NCBI GenBank assembly: GCA_035293045.1
Contig: DATDOY010000234.1
Coordinates: forward strand, 1-7,790
Length of the DNA: 7,790 bases
Reading direction: 5' to 3'
DNA from: DATDOY01 sp035293045
GTDB lineage: Bacteria; Actinomycetota; Acidimicrobiia; IMCC26256; JACPCJ01
The notes beneath the pieces were generated by a model. That model was not told where the DNA came from, ran no database searches, and worked only from the letters and a program-made list of their open reading frames with translations. Below are positions 1-6,521 of this stretch, piece by piece; position 1 is the stretch's first letter, and each line of letters begins with the position of its first letter. The translations under genes were made by a program, and so were the position numbers.

Positions 1-3000
1 AGCTCGCCGACCTGGCCCTCGTCGGGCTTGCGTGCCTCGACGAGCTGGGAATTCATACGGACGGTCAGGAGGCCTTCGGGGTCGTAGACGAACGCCTCGC
101 CTCCCGTCATCCCCGCGCCGAGGTTGTAGCCCACCGATCCGAGGACGACCGCGGTGCCTCCGGTCATGTACTCACAGCAGTGGTCGCCGGCACCCTCGAC
201 GACGGACACGGCGCCGCTGTTGCGCACCATGAACCGCTCGCCGACCTCGCCGGCGATGAACAACTCGCCGCCGGTGGCGCCGTACAGCACGGTGTTACCG
301 GCGAGCACCGGATCACCGGCGTCGTTTTCGGGAGGCCGCACGACGATCCGGCCGCCACCCATACCCTTGCCGACGTAGTCGTTCGCCTCCCCCGTGAGCT
401 CGAGCGTGACGCCGTTGTTGAGGAAGGCCCCAAAACTCTGACCCGCCGAGCCGGTGAACCGGGCCACCACCCGCCCTGGCGGCGGGTTCACGCACCCCCA
501 TTCGAGCCCGATGGCGCCGCCGATCGACGCGCCGATCGTGCGGTCGGCGTTGGTGATCGCGTACTCGAGCGTGATCTCCTCCCCCTCCCAGAGCGCGTTG
601 AAGCCTTCAAAGAGCAGTTGCTCATCGAGCGCCGAGCGCGGGCGCAGGATGTCGGGCGACTTGAGGAACCGCCGCGGCGCGTCGGGGTCCGCAGGAGCGG
701 TGAGCAGCGGCGAGAGGTCGAGGGCGTCGGCGTGCGCGTCGCCCGTGCTCCGCTGACGCAGGCACTCGACGCGACCGATGGCCTCGTCGATGGTGCGAAA
801 GCCCAGCGCCGCGAGGTGGCGCCGCGCCTCTTCGGCGACGAAGAGCAGGTATTGAGCCACGCCCTCGGGCGTCCCCGTGAACTTGGCTCTCAGGTTGGGC
901 CGCTGCGTCGCCACTCCGGTTGGGCACGTGTCCTTGTGGCACGCCCGCACCATGATGCAGCCCTCGGCGATCATCGCCGCGGTGCCGAACGAGTATTCGT
1001 CGGCTCCGAGCAACGCGCCAATCACGACGTCGTAGCCCGTCAGCATCCCGCCGTCGACGCGCACCTTGATGCGGTCACGCAGTCCGTTCTCCACCAGCGC
1101 CTGCTGGGTGTCGGCGAGGCCGAGTTCCCACGGCATTCCCGCGTGCTTGATCGAACTGAGGGGCGACGCGCCCGTCCCCCCGTTGTTGCCCGAGATCTGC
1201 ACGGTGTCGGCGAGCGCCTTGGACACCCCGCACGCGATCGTGCCGACGCCCGCCTCGGCCACGAGCTTCACCGAGACCTCGGCGCTCGGGTTGACCTGCT
1301 TGAGGTCGTAGATGAGCTGCGCGAGGTCCTCGATCGAGTAGATGTCGTGGTGTGGCGGTGGCGAGATCAGGCCGACGCCCTGTTGTGTGTGGCGCAGCCG
1401 CGCGATCTCGTCGCTCACCTTGTGACCGGGGAGCTGGCCACCTTCGCCCGGCTTCGACCCCTGCGCCATCTTGATGTTGAGCTCGTCGGCGAACGCGCAG
1501 TACTCGGGCGTCACGCCGAAGCGGCCCGACGCGATCTGCTTGATGCGTGAGTTCTTGTCGACCGAGGTGCCCCGGGTGCGGTAGCGCTCGGGCGCCTCGC
1601 CGCCCTCCCCGCAGTTGCTCTTGCCGCCGATGAGGTTCATCGCCATGGCGAGCGTCTCGTGCGCCTCCTTCGAGAGCGCGCCGTGCGACATCGCCCCGGT
1701 CGAGAACCGCTTGGCGATCTCACTGGCCGGCTCGACGTCGTCGAGCGGAATGGGCGCGCCCGCCGGCACGAGCTCCAAGAGGTCGTGGAGCTCGGTGGTC
1801 GGCCGACCCTCCACCAACTCGGAGAAGCGCCGGTAAAGATCGTCGCGACCGTCGCGCACGGCGCGCTGGAGCAGGTGGGCGGCCGCGGTGTCGGTCGGGT
1901 CGGCCGGCGTGGGATCGCCGGCGAGGAAGATCACCCTGCCCTGTTCCTCGACCGGGGCGGGCTCGAGGGTCGCGACCGTGACGCCGGCGCGCTCCATCTT
2001 CTTGCGCTTCCGCTCCGGCACGACCCCGACGGTCTCCTGGATGGCGTCGACGACGTCGTCGTTGTGCGCGTGGTATTCCCCGCCCTTGCGGTCACGGAAA
2101 ATCCCGGGCGCGTCGAGCGCGACGGGCGTGAGTGTCCCGAACGCTTCTGCATGCCACGCGAGCGCCTCGGCGGCGAGGCTCTCGAACCCGACCCCCCCGA
2201 CCTGCGACGCCGTGCCCGTCAGACACACGTCGACCACGTCGGCCGACAGGTTGAGCGCCTCGAAGATCTGGGCTCCCCGGTAACCGTCGACCGTCGAGAT
2301 CCCCATCTTCGAAAAGATCTTGAGGACGCCGTCCTCGATTCCGGCCCGGAACCGCATCTGGGCCTCGGGGGCGGAGATGCCGTCGAGCTGATCGGCGTCG
2401 GCCATCTGCGCCACAGACTGGAGCGCGAGCCGCGGACAGATGGCGTCGGCCCCGTATCCGAGGAGCGACGCCATGGCGTGGGTATCGCGAGCCTCGCCGG
2501 TGTCGACGACGATCGAAGCCTGGTCGCGCAGACGGGCGCGCGTGAGCCGGTGGTGCACCGCGCCCGCGGCAAGGATCGACGGCACGGGAACGCGATCGGG
2601 CCCGACGCCCGCATCCGAGAGCACGAGCACCTCCGACCTCTCACCCACCGCCCGCTCGGCCTCGTCGGCGATGCGGTCGATGGCCTGGCGCAGGCCACCG
2701 CGTCCGGCGTCCGCGGCGAACGTGCAGTCGATGCGAGCCGCGGCGAACGGCCCGCGTGCCGGGTCGAGCAACCGCTCCACCGCTTCGGGATACAGGAAGA
2801 ACGTGTCGAGTTCGGCGAGGCGCGCCGCCATCCCGTTGTGCGACAGCAGGGGCTGGCGCGGTCCGAGCAGTGTGCGGAGCGACATCACGATGCGCTCACG
2901 CAGGTGGTCGATCGGCGGATTGGTGACCTGGGCGAACCGCTGCTTGAGGTAGTGGTGCACCGGTCGGGGTTTCGATCCGACGCCGGCAAACGGCACGTCG

Positions 3001-4472
3001 TCACCCATCGAGAAGGTGGGCTCTTTGGCGGCGAGGGCGATGGGCTTAAGGATCATCGCCACCTCCTCCTTGTTCAGCCCGAAGGCTGCTTGGAGGCGGG
3101 GCAACTCGTCGTCCTCGTCGGGGTACTCCTCGACCGGATCCCCGATGTCGAACTGGTAGAGACCCTCGCGGTTCCAGACCCCGTACGGCGACTGGCGACC
3201 GAGCGCGATCTTGATCTCCTCGTCGTGCTGCACGTTCGACGCGCTCGCACCGTCGGCGTCAGGGTCGACGAAGATCATCTCGCCGGGACCGAGGCGTCCC
3301 CGCTGCACCACCCCGTGCCCGTCGACGGGCACGGCGCCGACCTCGGACGCGCACACGACCATGCCGTCCTCGCAGATCTGCCAGCGCAGCGGCCGCAGCC
3401 CATTGCGGTCGAGGGTGGCGCCAACGCGCCGGCCGTCGGTGAACACCACGCCGGCGGGACCGTCCCAGGGCTCTTGGAGGCAGGCGTGGTAGCGGAAAAA
3501 ATCGCGGGCTTCGGGCGGGAGATCGCGCTGGCCTTCCCAAGCCTCGGGGATGAGCATGGCGAGCGAATGCCGCAGGTCGCGCCCGCCGCGCACGAGGAGT
3601 TCGACGGCCTCGTCGAGCTTGCCCGAGTCCGAGGTCTCCGACGACAGGATCGTGCGGAAGAGGTCCTCGCTTCCGAGGCCCGCCTCCTCGGTGCCGAGAT
3701 GGCTCCTCGCCGACATCCGGTGCTCGTTCCCCTGGAGCGTGTTGATCTCGCCGTTGTGACACAGGAACCGGAACGGCTGCGCCCGCTCCCACGTCGGGGT
3801 GGTGTTGGTCGAGAACCGCTGGTGGAACACGGCGAGCGGAGCGATGAAATCGTCGGCGGCGAGGTCGGGGAAGAAGGCCGCCATCCGATCGCTGATGACG
3901 AGACCCTTGTAGACGACGGTGGCGAACGACCAGCTGGCGAAGTACGCCCGCACACCCGCCTCGCCGCACGCCGCCTCGGCGCGTCGCCGGGCGCGGTAGC
4001 AACGGCGTTCCGCCTCGAGGTCGGAAAGGTCGCGAGGTCGAGCAAGGAGCCCGTGGAACTGGGCGGGCATGATCGCTCGCGCTCGATCGCCGAGGTGCTC
4101 TTCGTCGACGGGGACTTCCCTCCACCCCGCCAGCGGAATGCCCTCGACGGTGCAGGCCTCCGCGACCGCGCCCATGGCGATCTCACGAGCCGCGTCGGAG
4201 GCGGCGTCGAAATACCCGGTGATGACCCCGACGCCATCGCCGTCGAGCGCGAGGCCGGCGTCCGCCGCGACGCGGGCGAAAAAGCCCTGCGGGATGGGTA
4301 CGAGGATTCCCGCTCCGTCGCCGGTCAACCCATCGGCAGCGATGGCGCCGCGATGCTTGACGCAGGCGAGCCCGGTCAGGGTGGCTTCGACGATCTGGCG
4401 TGAGGCGCGCCCGTGGGCGTCGGCCACAAAGCCGATCCCACAGGCGTCCAACTCAATTGGGCGCGTGAGCAC
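1..4472 (-). CDS. gltB: Glutamate synthase (GOGAT) large/alpha subunit, C-terminus cut by window edge
   Basis: Makes glutamate by moving the amide nitrogen of glutamine to 2-oxoglutarate; cytosolic, the core of ammonium assimilation with GlnA and the small subunit GltD. The frame is open from a GTG at 4472 to the left edge (1490 codons) with no stop, so perhaps a few dozen residues are missing. Domains in order: a class II glutaminase whose catalytic Cys is residue 11 (DACGIGF), implying a 10-residue propeptide, with HNGEINT at 239-245; a central domain with FSKMGIS and YRGAQIFEA; an FMN/synthase domain with GAMSHGALS near 926-934, KSNCGEGGE and SGNNGGTGASP (1094-1104); three 3Fe-4S cysteines at 1172, 1178 and 1183 (C-x5-C-x4-C); and a Gly-rich beta-helix (GXGXG) with TGEANDYVGKG near 1361 and AGMTGGEAF near 1453-1461. 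The frame was checked at nine or more points without a shift. GNNGG and CIMVRACH recall the Azospirillum form. The GTG has a good SD site. gltD is not in the window. Function is near certain. Confidence 0.97.
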   Translation of the reverse strand, partial: MLTRPIELDACGIGFVADAHGRASRQIVEATLTGLACVKHRGAIAADGLTGDGAGILVPIPQGFFARVAADAGLALDGDGVGVITGYFDAASDAAREIAMGAVAEACTVEGIPLAGWREVPVDEEHLGDRARAIMPAQFHGLLARPRDLSDLEAERRCYRARRRAEAACGEAGVRAYFASWSFATVVYKGLVISDRMAAFFPDLAADDFIAPLAVFHQRFSTNTTPTWERAQPFRFLCHNGEINTLQGNEHRMSARSHLGTEEAGLGSEDLFRTILSSETSDSGKLDEAVELLVRGGRDLRHSLAMLIPEAWEGQRDLPPEARDFFRYHACLQEPWDGPAGVVFTDGRRVGATLDRNGLRPLRWQICEDGMVVCASEVGAVPVDGHGVVQRGRLGPGEMIFVDPDADGASASNVQHDEEIKIALGRQSPYGVWNREGLYQFDIGDPVEEYPDEDDELPRLQAAFGLNKEEVAMILKPIALAAKEPTFSMGDDVPFAGVGSKPRPVHHYLKQRFAQVTNPPIDHLRERIVMSLRTLLGPRQPLLSHNGMAARLAELDTFFLYPEAVERLLDPARGPFAAARIDCTFAADAGRGGLRQAIDRIADEAERAVGERSEVLVLSDAGVGPDRVPVPSILAAGAVHHRLTRARLRDQASIVVDTGEARDTHAMASLLGYGADAICPRLALQSVAQMADADQLDGISAPEAQMRFRAGIEDGVLKIFSKMGISTVDGYRGAQIFEALNLSADVVDVCLTGTASQVGGVGFESLAAEALAWHAEAFGTLTPVALDAPGIFRDRKGGEYHAHNDDVVDAIQETVGVVPERKRKKMERAGVTVATLEPAPVEEQGRVIFLAGDPTPADPTDTAAAHLLQRAVRDGRDDLYRRFSELVEGRPTTELHDLLELVPAGAPIPLDDVEPASEIAKRFSTGAMSHGALSKEAHETLAMAMNLIGGKSNCGEGGEAPERYRTRGTSVDKNSRIKQIASGRFGVTPEYCAFADELNIKMAQGSKPGEGGQLPGHKVSDEIARLRHTQQGVGLISPPPHHDIYSIEDLAQLIYDLKQVNPSAEVSVKLVAEAGVGTIACGVSKALADTVQISGNNGGTGASPLSSIKHAGMPWELGLADTQQALVENGLRDRIKVRVDGGMLTGYDVVIGALLGADEYSFGTAAMIAEGCIMVRACHKDTCPTGVATQRPNLRAKFTGTPEGVAQYLLFVAEEARRHLAALGFRTIDEAIGRVECLRQRSTGDAHADALDLSPLLTAPADPDAPRRFLKSPDILRPRSALDEQLLFEGFNALWEGEEITLEYAITNADRTIGASIGGAIGLEWGCVNPPPGRVVARFTGSAGQSFGAFLNNGVTLELTGEANDYVGKGMGGGRIVVRPPENDAGDPVLAGNTVLYGATGGELFIAGEVGERFMVRNSGAVSVVEGAGDHCCEYMTGGTAVVLGSVGYNLGAGMTGGEAFVYDPEGLLTVRMNSQLVEARKPDEGQVGE

Positions 4473-4475
4473 CAA

Positions 4476-4483
4476 CCCCTCCT
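4476..4483 (-). promoter_or_regulatory. Ribosome binding site of gltB
   Basis: Minus-strand AGGAGGGG, with AGGAGG ending five bases before the GTG at 4472, fixes that start; the Cys nucleophile then falls at residue 11, as expected for a short GOGAT propeptide. The first AGG (4483-4481) is the last three bases of a 73-bp repeat and the rest is unique sequence, so the SD spans the repeat boundary. A TTG sits directly upstream in frame (4475-4473) but is too close to the SD to be preferred. Confidence 0.8.
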
Positions 4484-4626
4484 GTTCTTTGCCCGGCTCC
4501 AAAAGTCGCCGGGACGGTGATCCGTTGCCCGACCCGCGAGCATGACGGGATCACCTGTTCTTTGCCCGGCTCCAAAAGTCGCCGGGACGGTGATCCCTTG
4601 CCCGACTCGCGAGCATGACGGGATCA
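4481..4626 (-). repeat. Two tandem copies of a 73-bp repeat in the gltB leader
   Basis: Copy 1 (4481-4553) and copy 2 (4554-4626) directly abut and differ at only two of 73 positions: on the plus strand TCCGTTG versus TCCCTTG, and GACCCGCG versus GACTCGCG. Each copy contains a 6-bp GC stem with a 10-base loop, CCCGGC/GCCGGG, at 4492-4497/4508-4513 in copy 1 and 4565-4570/4581-4586 in copy 2. Copy 1 ends in the gltB SD. Seventy-three is not a multiple of three and no gene spans the pair. It could be a tandem cis-acting RNA element, a tandem protein-binding site, or a REP/BIME-like dispersed repeat; the sequence alone does not decide. Confidence 0.93.
4516..4626. repeat. Alternating inverted-repeat arms inside the 73-bp repeats
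   Basis: On the plus strand the 8-mer GGTGATCC at 4516-4523 and 4589-4596 alternates with its reverse complement GGATCACC at 4548-4555 and a shortened GGGATCA at 4620-4626. The arm at 4548-4555 can therefore pair with either neighbour, giving a 40-bp palindromic unit (4516-4555) or a 49-bp one (4548-4596) that encloses the inner CCCGGC/GCCGGG stem. In copy 2 the base change extends the outer pairing to TGATCCC/GGGATCA. A further hairpin, GATCAG (4622-4627) with CTGATC (4635-4640) and a seven-base loop, overlaps the copy 2 end and competes for the same bases. The alternating layout resembles REP/BIME arrays, but family membership cannot be shown here. Confidence 0.75.
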
Positions 4627-4651
4627 GCTTGCGTCTGATCGGGAGCACCCC

Positions 4652-4695
4652 AAAAGAAAAACGGCGCCGCCCCCATGTCACTGGGGCGACACCGT
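4652..4695 (-). terminator. Intrinsic terminator upstream of gltB
   Basis: On the minus strand ACGGTGTCGCCCC (4695-4683) pairs with GGGGCGGCGCCGT (4673-4661) over 13 positions, two of them G-U, closing a nine-base loop, and is followed at once by TTTTT-C-TTTT (4661-4652). This is a textbook Rho-independent terminator. It may end transcripts of the histidine phosphatase gene, which stops 100 bases earlier. Because a promoter-like sequence lies between that gene and the hairpin, it may instead, or also, act as an attenuator of gltB. Confidence 0.82.
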
Positions 4696-4701
4696 TGTCG
4701 C
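4686..4701 (-). promoter_or_regulatory. Possible antiterminator hairpin
   Basis: On the minus strand GCGACA (4701-4696) and TGTCGC (4691-4686) form a perfect 6-bp stem with loop ACGG. The 3' arm and loop lie inside the 5' arm of the terminator hairpin (4695-4683), so the two structures cannot form together. That is the layout expected of an attenuator, but short GC-rich hairpins also arise by chance and the terminator is clearly the more stable partner. Confidence 0.4.
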
Positions 4702-4711
4702 TGAAGCCCGC

Positions 4712-4741
4712 ATTGTAGGGGGTCCCAACGACGTTTGGGAA
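4712..4741 (-). promoter_or_regulatory. Candidate sigma-70-type promoter for gltB
   Basis: Minus-strand TACAAT (4717-4712) matches five of six bases of the -10 consensus, and TTCCCA (4741-4736) matches four of six of the -35 consensus, 18 bases apart. Transcription would begin around 4705 and run straight into the antiterminator/terminator pair, giving a leader of about 230 bases before gltB. The AT-rich hexamer stands out in GC-rich surroundings, but this remains a pattern match. Confidence 0.42.
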
Positions 4742-4747
4742 CCCCTA
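4716..4747. promoter_or_regulatory. Inverted repeat with 13-bp arms over the candidate gltB promoter
   Basis: Plus-strand TAGGGGGTCCCAA (4716-4728) and TTGGGAACCCCTA (4735-4747) are reverse complements except for one central mismatch, separated by CGACGT. The palindrome covers the -35 and spacer of the candidate promoter and touches its -10, the position expected of an operator. As RNA it would form a stable hairpin downstream of the phosphatase gene, but there is no T-tract next to it, so it is less likely to be an intrinsic terminator. Confidence 0.6.
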
Positions 4748-4794
4748 ACCCTGACTCCCTGTCCGGTCCATGGCGATTTGTGCGGGTGGAGTGG
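4748..4794. other. Rest of the gltB-phosphatase intergenic region, no recognised element
   Basis: The non-coding stretch between the two genes runs from 4473 to 4794. Everything recognisable in it lies between 4476 and 4747 and is listed separately. These last bases, just past the phosphatase stop, show no ORF with an SD, no repeat and no clear promoter. Confidence 0.5.
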
Positions 4795-5349
4795 TCAAAG
4801 CACGAGCGTGTTGGCCTGCGCGCCCCGCTCGATCACGCGGAAATGTGCATCCTCACGCTCGACCACCGTGATCGAGCAGTTGCCGGGCCGGAAGTTGATC
4901 ACGCGATCGTTGGCCTCCGCCTCGCCCACCACCGTGTTGATCGCCACGTAGTGCGTGACCACCACCGCGTCGTGTCCGAGCGACGACAACGCGTCGATCA
5001 CCCCGGCGCGCCAGGCCAACAAATCGGGTGACGCGTCCGACCACGCGGACTCCATGAAATCCCGAAGCCACGTGCCGCGGTCTTCGAGTGGCGTCCCTTC
5101 GGGGGTGGGCACCTCGCCGACGGCCGGCTCGATCTCGGCCGCCATGCCCCATCGGTGGGCAAGCGCGTCGGCGGTTTCACGCGTGCGCCGCAGCGGGCTC
5201 GTGATCACCGGCATCGGCGAGAGCAGGCCGACGAGGGCGTCGGCGAGTTCGCGCGCCTGCTCGCGACCTCGAATGCTCAAGCCCGGATCGGGGTCTTCGG
5301 TCCAGCCCGCGGCGGCCTCACCGTGGCGCACGAGATACAGCTTGGGCAT
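4795..5349 (-). CDS. Histidine phosphatase family protein (SixA / phosphoglycerate mutase-like)
   Basis: A 184-residue cytosolic protein of the histidine phosphatase superfamily, which removes phosphate through a phospho-histidine intermediate. The signature is at the N-terminus: LYLVRHGEA, with Arg8 and the nucleophile His9. SPLRRTRETA (51-60) supplies the second conserved Arg (Arg54), a likely acid Glu is at 74 or 79, and VVVTHY supplies the second catalytic His133. The length suits the short SixA/CobC-like branch, and there is no signal peptide or membrane segment. The substrate cannot be read from the sequence; phosphoprotein, sugar phosphate or nucleotide are all known in the family. The ATG lies six bases beyond the racemase stop with no strong SD, so translation is probably coupled to the upstream gene. 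The family call is secure, the role unknown. Confidence 0.92.
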   Translation of the reverse strand: MPKLYLVRHGEAAAGWTEDPDPGLSIRGREQARELADALVGLLSPMPVITSPLRRTRETADALAHRWGMAAEIEPAVGEVPTPEGTPLEDRGTWLRDFMESAWSDASPDLLAWRAGVIDALSSLGHDAVVVTHYVAINTVVGEAEANDRVINFRPGNCSITVVEREDAHFRVIERGAQANTLVL

Positions 5350-5355
5350 GCGCTG

Positions 5356-6495
5356 CTACTTGACCGCGCCGGTCTCTCGAAGCTTGGCGATGTCGGCCGG
5401 CGGGAAACCCCACGCCGCCAGCGCCTCATCGGTGTGCTGGCCCGGAATCGGAGGCGGCGTCTGGATCTCGGGCACCGTGCGAGAGAAGCGAGGGGCGGGA
5501 CCGGGCTGGGTGACCCCGTCGACCTCCACAAAGGTGTTGCGGGCGCGGTTGTGCGGGTGGTCGGGTGCCTCGTCCATCGACAGGACGGGGGCGAAGCAGA
5601 CGTCGGTCCCCTCCATGATCTCGCGCCACTCGTCGCGGGTCTTGGTTCGGAACACCTCGGCCAGCCGCTCCTTCATCGCCGGCCACGAGGTGCGATCCAT
5701 CTGCGGAGGCAGGTCCTCCGATTCGAGGCCGGTGAGACGCAGCAGCTCCGCGTAGAACTGGGGCTCGAGGGACCCGACCGAGACGAACTTGCCGTCGGCC
5801 GTCTCGTACACCTCGTAGAACCACGCACCGGTGTCGAGCAGGTTGGTGCCCCGCTCGTCGTTCCAGAAGTCCATGGCCTTGAGGCCGTGGACGAAGGTCA
5901 TGAGGACCGCGGCCCCGTCGACCATGGCGGCGTCGACCACCTGCCCCTTCCCGGATCGCTGGGCCTCGAGCACGCCGCACACGATCCCGTAGGCGAGGAG
6001 CATGCCCCCACCCCCGAAATCGCCGATCAGGTTGAGGGGAGGAAGCGGGCGCTCGCCGGCCCGCCCGATCGGCTCGAGGGCGCCGGCGAGGGAGATGTAG
6101 TTGATGTCGTGGCCGGCGGCCTGGGCCATCGGCCCGTCCTGGCCCCACCCCGTCATCCGGCCGTAGACGAGTCTGGGGTTGCGCTCGAGGCAGGGCTCGG
6201 GGCCGATCCCGAGACGCTCAGCGACTCCGGGGCGGAAGCCCTCGACGAGGGCGTCGGCGTTCTCGACGAGGCGCAGCACGGTCTCGACGCCGTCGGGGTT
6301 CTTGAGGTCGACACCCACCGAGCGGCGTCCCCGGTTGATCAAGTCCTTGCTGTTGTTCCCGGGCAGGCCGGACACACCTTGGGCACGGTCGACGCGGATC
6401 ACGTCGGCCCCCATGTCGGCGAGCATCATGGCGCAGAACGGGCCCGGCCCGATCCCCGCGATTTCCACGACTTTGATTCCCTGGAGCGGCCCCAT
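5356..6495 (-). CDS. Alpha-methylacyl-CoA racemase (CaiB/BaiF CoA-transferase family)
   Basis: A 379-residue cytosolic enzyme that probably interconverts (R)- and (S)-2-methylacyl-CoA, a step needed before beta-oxidation of methyl-branched fatty acids or sterol side chains. It reads as a full-length relative of mycobacterial MCR: EIAGIGPGPFCAMMLADMG (11-29), the YGRMTGWGQDGP block (111-122), AGHDINYISLAG (127-138) with the likely catalytic His129, NLIGDFGGGG (155-164) with likely catalytic Asp159, GQVVDAAMVDGA (184-195), and GSLEPQFYAELL (241-252) with Glu244. These residues distinguish racemases from other CaiB-type CoA transferases, though a transferase role is not excluded. It is first in a two-gene minus-strand unit with the phosphatase. 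The ATG lacks an SD and lies 26 bases from the divergent gene start, so it may be leaderless. Confidence 0.93.
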   Translation of the reverse strand: MGPLQGIKVVEIAGIGPGPFCAMMLADMGADVIRVDRAQGVSGLPGNNSKDLINRGRRSVGVDLKNPDGVETVLRLVENADALVEGFRPGVAERLGIGPEPCLERNPRLVYGRMTGWGQDGPMAQAAGHDINYISLAGALEPIGRAGERPLPPLNLIGDFGGGGMLLAYGIVCGVLEAQRSGKGQVVDAAMVDGAAVLMTFVHGLKAMDFWNDERGTNLLDTGAWFYEVYETADGKFVSVGSLEPQFYAELLRLTGLESEDLPPQMDRTSWPAMKERLAEVFRTKTRDEWREIMEGTDVCFAPVLSMDEAPDHPHNRARNTFVEVDGVTQPGPAPRFSRTVPEIQTPPPIPGQHTDEALAAWGFPPADIAKLRETGAVK

Positions 6496-6521
6496 CGGCG
6501 CAAGCGTAGATTCCCGTCCTC
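6496..6521. promoter_or_regulatory. 26-bp divergent promoter region between racemase and cyclase genes
   Basis: The two start codons are separated by only these bases, and neither gene has an SD. On the plus strand TAGATT (6507-6512) resembles a -10 element and lies nine bases from the cyclase ATG. On the minus strand TACGCT (6508-6503) is a weaker -10-like match seven bases from the racemase ATG. These distances fit transcripts starting at or near the A of each ATG, that is leaderless mRNAs, from overlapping divergent -10 elements. No convincing -35 is seen in either direction, so promoters within either coding region remain possible. Confidence 0.4.

Noticed and set aside
180..1550. 456-codon plus-strand open frame antisense to gltB
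   Set aside because: Same reason: a shadow of the FMN, Fe-S and GXGXG domains on the minus strand.
3259..4237. Two overlapping minus-strand frames of about 290-320 codons inside gltB
   Set aside because: They are alternative frames of the glutaminase domain, Arg/Ser/Pro-rich and without domains.
1659..4403. 914-codon plus-strand open frame antisense to gltB
   Set aside because: It mirrors the gltB codon pattern in GC-rich DNA, is rich in Arg, Gly, Val and Asp with no recognisable domain, and the opposite strand carries unmistakable GOGAT motifs throughout.
4481..4513. H-type pseudoknot next to the gltB SD (loop CUUU with AAAG after the GC stem)
   Set aside because: The bases do pair, but only one nucleotide is left to cross a 6-bp stem, which is sterically doubtful; the pairing is also only four bases.
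4481..4626. Known glutamine riboswitch (glnA RNA type) or CRISPR array
   Set aside because: I cannot match the conserved glnA-RNA bases, and two directly abutting 73-bp units with no spacers are not a CRISPR array.
4376..4681. 101-codon minus-strand ORF running from the terminator loop through both repeats into gltB
   Set aside because: It starts in the terminator hairpin, has no SD, and the 73-bp period puts the two copies in different frames, so there is no sign of coding selection.
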